DNA of 36,725 bases from Betaproteobacteria bacterium (lineage in GTDB: Bacteria > Pseudomonadota > Gammaproteobacteria > Burkholderiales > Burkholderiaceae_C), in the NCBI GenBank assembly GCA_016868205.1, contig VGHR01000019.1:1-36725 (forward strand), in the 5' to 3' direction. A program made the translations under genes and the position numbers. The notes under the pieces are model-generated. The model worked only from the letters and a program-made list of their open reading frames with translations, was not told where the DNA came from and did not search any database. Every line of letters begins with the position of its first letter. The stretch's first letter is position 1. Shown one piece after another: positions 34,486-36,725 of the stretch.

Positions 34486-35928
34486 ATGCACATCCACATC
34501 CTGGGCATCTGCGGCACCTTCATGGGGGGCCTGGCGGCCCTGGCCCGCGAGGCGGGCCACCGCGTGACCGGCTGCGACGCTGCGGTCTACCCGCCCATGA
34601 GCGAGCAGCTGCGCGCCCTGGGCATCGCCCTGATTGAGGGCTACAGCGACAAGCAACTGGTGCAACCGGGCTTTGCGCCCGACATGTTTGTCATCGGCAA
34701 TGTGGTCTCGCGCGCGAGGCTGCCGGACGGTACGCCCAAGTTCCCGCTCATGGAGGCCATCCTGGAGCGCGGCCTGCCCTACACCAGCGGCCCGCAGTGG
34801 CTGGCCGAGCATGTGCTGCAGGGCCGCCATGTGCTGGCCGTGGCCGGCACGCACGGCAAGACCACCACCACCTCCATGCTGTCCTGGATCCTGGAAGACG
34901 CGGGGTTGCAGCCAGGATTTCTGATCGGCGGCGTACCGCTGAACTTTGGCGTTTCGGCCCGGCTGGGAGGCCCGGGGGCCGGGCGTGCTGCGCAGGTCAA
35001 GGAGGAGCCCGCCCCGTGCCCGGGCCGCCCTTTCTTCGTCATCGAGGCCGACGAGTACGACACCGCCTTCTTCGACAAGCGCAGCAAGTTCGTGCACTAC
35101 CGGCCGCGCACGGCCATCCTGAACAACCTGGAATTCGACCACGCCGACATCTTCCCGGACCTGGCGGCCATCGAGCGCCAGTTCCACCACCTGGTGCGCA
35201 CCGTGCCCGGCAGCGGCCGGCTGGTGGTGAACGCGGCCGAGGAAAGCCTGGACCGCGTGCTGGCCCAGGGCTGCTGGAGCGAGTGCGTGCGCTTCGGCCC
35301 GGCGCAAGCCGGTCAGTCGCCGGGCTTGGAGGCACGCGGCGAGCCGCAGGACTTCGAGGTGCTGCGCCACGGCCAGCCGGTCGCGCGCGTGCAGTGGGCC
35401 TTGGGCGGCGTGCACAACCAGATGAATGCGCTGGCAGCCATGGCCGCGGCCGAGCATGTGGGCGTGACGCCCGCGCGGTCGGCCCAAGCCCTGGCGGGCT
35501 TCCAGAATGTGCGCCGCCGCATGGAGGTGCGCGGCACGGTGGGCGGCATCACGGTCTACGATGACTTTGCCCACCACCCCACCGCCATCCGAACCACGGT
35601 CGACGGCCTGCGCCGGCAGGTGGGCACGGCGCGCATCCTGGCCGTGTTCGAGCCGCGCAGCAACACCATGAAACTTGGCGCCATGAAGGCCCAGCTGCCC
35701 TGGAGCCTGGCGCAGGCCGACCTGGCCTTTTGCCACACCGCGGGGCTGGACTGGGACGCGGCCGAGGCCTTGTCGCCCATGGGCGCGCGCGCGCAGGTGG
35801 CGGCCGACATCGACAGCCTGGTGCGGCAAGTGGTGTCCGCCGCCCGACCGGGCGACCGGGTGCTGTGCATGAGCAACGGCGGCTTTGGCGGCATCCACGA
35901 CAAGCTGCTGGCAGCGCTGGCGCCCTGA
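34486..35928 (+). CDS. mpl: UDP-N-acetylmuramate:L-Ala-gamma-D-Glu-meso-DAP ligase
   Basis: 480 aa from ATG 34486. Mur-ligase family enzyme of murein recycling that reattaches the freed tripeptide to UDP-MurNAc with ATP, the salvage step that complements AmpD. The N-terminal Rossmann domain begins MHIHILGICGTFMGGLAALA; the P-loop is GTHGKTTTT from Gly121; the central domain has FVIEADEYDTAFFDKRSKF and AILNNLEFDHADIF; the C-terminal part has GGITVYDDFAHHPTAIR and FEPRSNTMK. A Gly/Pro-rich insertion (about residues 157-183) follows GVSARLGG and is a little longer than I would expect. The gene is conspicuously GC-rich relative to the rest of the window. Upstream TACAAT suggests a leaderless transcript. 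Confidence 0.96.
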   Translation: MHIHILGICGTFMGGLAALAREAGHRVTGCDAAVYPPMSEQLRALGIALIEGYSDKQLVQPGFAPDMFVIGNVVSRARLPDGTPKFPLMEAILERGLPYTSGPQWLAEHVLQGRHVLAVAGTHGKTTTTSMLSWILEDAGLQPGFLIGGVPLNFGVSARLGGPGAGRAAQVKEEPAPCPGRPFFVIEADEYDTAFFDKRSKFVHYRPRTAILNNLEFDHADIFPDLAAIERQFHHLVRTVPGSGRLVVNAAEESLDRVLAQGCWSECVRFGPAQAGQSPGLEARGEPQDFEVLRHGQPVARVQWALGGVHNQMNALAAMAAAEHVGVTPARSAQALAGFQNVRRRMEVRGTVGGITVYDDFAHHPTAIRTTVDGLRRQVGTARILAVFEPRSNTMKLGAMKAQLPWSLAQADLAFCHTAGLDWDAAEALSPMGARAQVAADIDSLVRQVVSAARPGDRVLCMSNGGFGGIHDKLLAALAP

Positions 35929-36065
35929 GGCAGCGAGCCGCTGGCAAGACGGCTGCAGTGCGAGCAGGCGGCAACTGCCCGCAGGCTGCACGGCCTCTGA
36001 ACCTTTGGCCACTGCTGCCGAGAGCAGAGGTCACCAGGTTCTCACCAGACAACCGCCTGCCTGAC

Positions 36066-36656
36066 TCACTTCAGGTCCAGATTGCGCGCACACCAGTGAT
36101 CGGGGTTTTCGTAGCCGGTGATACCGAACTGTCTTTTGTGCGCCTCACCGCAAGTCACAGGATTGAGATCGCCCGGCCGTTGATGGATAGCCTGTAAACA
36201 CAACTCAGGCTTGTCAAAGGCTTCCACGTTGTAGGCATTCTTCGATAGGGCTTGCACATCGCCTTGGGCATTTTTACGCATCGGCGCGAATTTGCTTCCG
36301 AACGGACGATACTGCCAATCGTTGAGCCGGTCCCTGCCAAACTTGCACCAATGACCTTCGGTGTCATAACCCGTGCCCCCCCAAACCGCGCGGTGAGCTG
36401 AACCGCAGGTTAATGGCATCACTTGGCTCGGCGGATGATCAGCCAGTCCACGGCAATCATCTTCGTTCGCCTTCCAAATCGGATGTCGTCCATCTTGTGA
36501 GATCGCCTCGACATCGCCCATGTCGTTCAGGCGCACTGGCGTGTGCATGCCCCCTGTCGAGGGCCCGACGATCTCGGGTACGCACTGCCACTGCCAGGCC
36601 TTTTTTGTCGGCGCGGCTAACCGCCGGGCGCCTCGGCTGATTGCTGGGAGTATTCC
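36066..36656 (-). CDS. Unrecognised two-repeat Cys/His/Trp protein, 5' end unclear
   Basis: The first ATG (36548) gives 160 aa, but the same frame stays open upstream to a TAA at 36657-36659 without any ATG/GTG/TTG, and that extension is clearly part of the protein because it completes repeat 1. Two tandem units are visible. Unit 1 starts WQWQCVPEIVG and contains GDVEAIS; unit 2 starts WQYRPFGSKFAP and contains GDVQALS. After these both units have exactly 29 residues to TCG (with a Cys at position 15), then LTCGSAHRAVWGGTGY...HWC versus VTCGEAHKRQFGITGY...HWC. Each unit thus has C-x15-C-x19-C plus two His. Probably an exported disulfide- or metal-stabilised protein. A start is missing, so frameshift, truncation or a distant start is likely. 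GC content is lower than its neighbours. I know no family for it. Confidence 0.6.
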   Translation of the reverse strand, partial: GILPAISRGARRLAAPTKKAWQWQCVPEIVGPSTGGMHTPVRLNDMGDVEAISQDGRHPIWKANEDDCRGLADHPPSQVMPLTCGSAHRAVWGGTGYDTEGHWCKFGRDRLNDWQYRPFGSKFAPMRKNAQGDVQALSKNAYNVEAFDKPELCLQAIHQRPGDLNPVTCGEAHKRQFGITGYENPDHWCARNLDLK

Positions 36657-36725
36657 TTAGGTAGGAATCGACACCTTGCCTGTGCTCAATGAAAAAGCCG
36701 TAGCTCAGACTTTGAGTGCTATTCA

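Noticed and set aside
34405..36012. 535-codon open frame antisense to mpl
   Set aside because: Produced by the high-GC codon bias of mpl; His/Arg/Gly-rich without domain structure.

Overview
The window looks like a chromosomal segment of a betaproteobacterium, most likely order Burkholderiales (Comamonadaceae or a close relative). This is inferred from gene content and order: dusB-fis-purH, accB-accC-prmA, divergent ffh and ccsA-like genes, an AAKKP-type histone H1-like protein beside nrdB, and orphan Bug/TctC binding proteins. Coding density is high and most genes are GC-rich. No phage, integrase, insertion sequence or CRISPR array was seen.

Layout. 1-2560 is accessory: a broken DUF4143-type ATPase, a patatin-like lipase and a GNAT acetyltransferase. 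2723-5641 (minus) is the dusB-fis-purH operon. 5857-7438 holds a YqaA-like membrane protein and the ATPase ychF, tail to tail. 7563-13521 is an uptake/catabolism-like stretch: a frameshifted outer-membrane protein, two Bug-type periplasmic binding proteins, two overlapping alpha/beta hydrolases and an MFS transporter. 13488-19021 carries a MOSC protein, a UbiH-like FAD monooxygenase, a DsbC-family isomerase, an M61 peptidase and an enoyl-CoA hydratase. Then come tRNA-Met(CAT), miaB and ffh (minus), followed by a ccsA-like gene, a PP0621-type zinc-ribbon protein and ampD. 24046-28562 is the class Ia ribonucleotide reductase locus, with two NrdR boxes placed on a sigma70-type promoter. A histone H1-like gene with a clear terminator follows, then on the minus strand a PfkB kinase, prmA, accC, accB, a TlpA-like thioredoxin and an uncharacterised protein divergent from mpl. 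The right end (36066-36656, minus) is a lower-GC gene for an unrecognised two-repeat Cys/His/Trp protein whose 5' end looks broken.

Themes. Housekeeping modules cover purine synthesis and tRNA modification (purH, dusB, miaB), dNTP supply (nrdAB), fatty-acid initiation (accBC), signal recognition (ffh), murein recycling (ampD, mpl) and thiol-disulfide chemistry (dsbC-like, tlpA-like). The least explained signals are the two-repeat protein at the right edge, a minus-strand intrinsic terminator in front of nrdA with no gene feeding it, the long nrdA leader with a small ORF ending in a hairpin, and several plus-strand genes whose only upstream signal is a -10-like hexamer 5-8 bases before the ATG. 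All calls come from reading the sequence; no database search was run.
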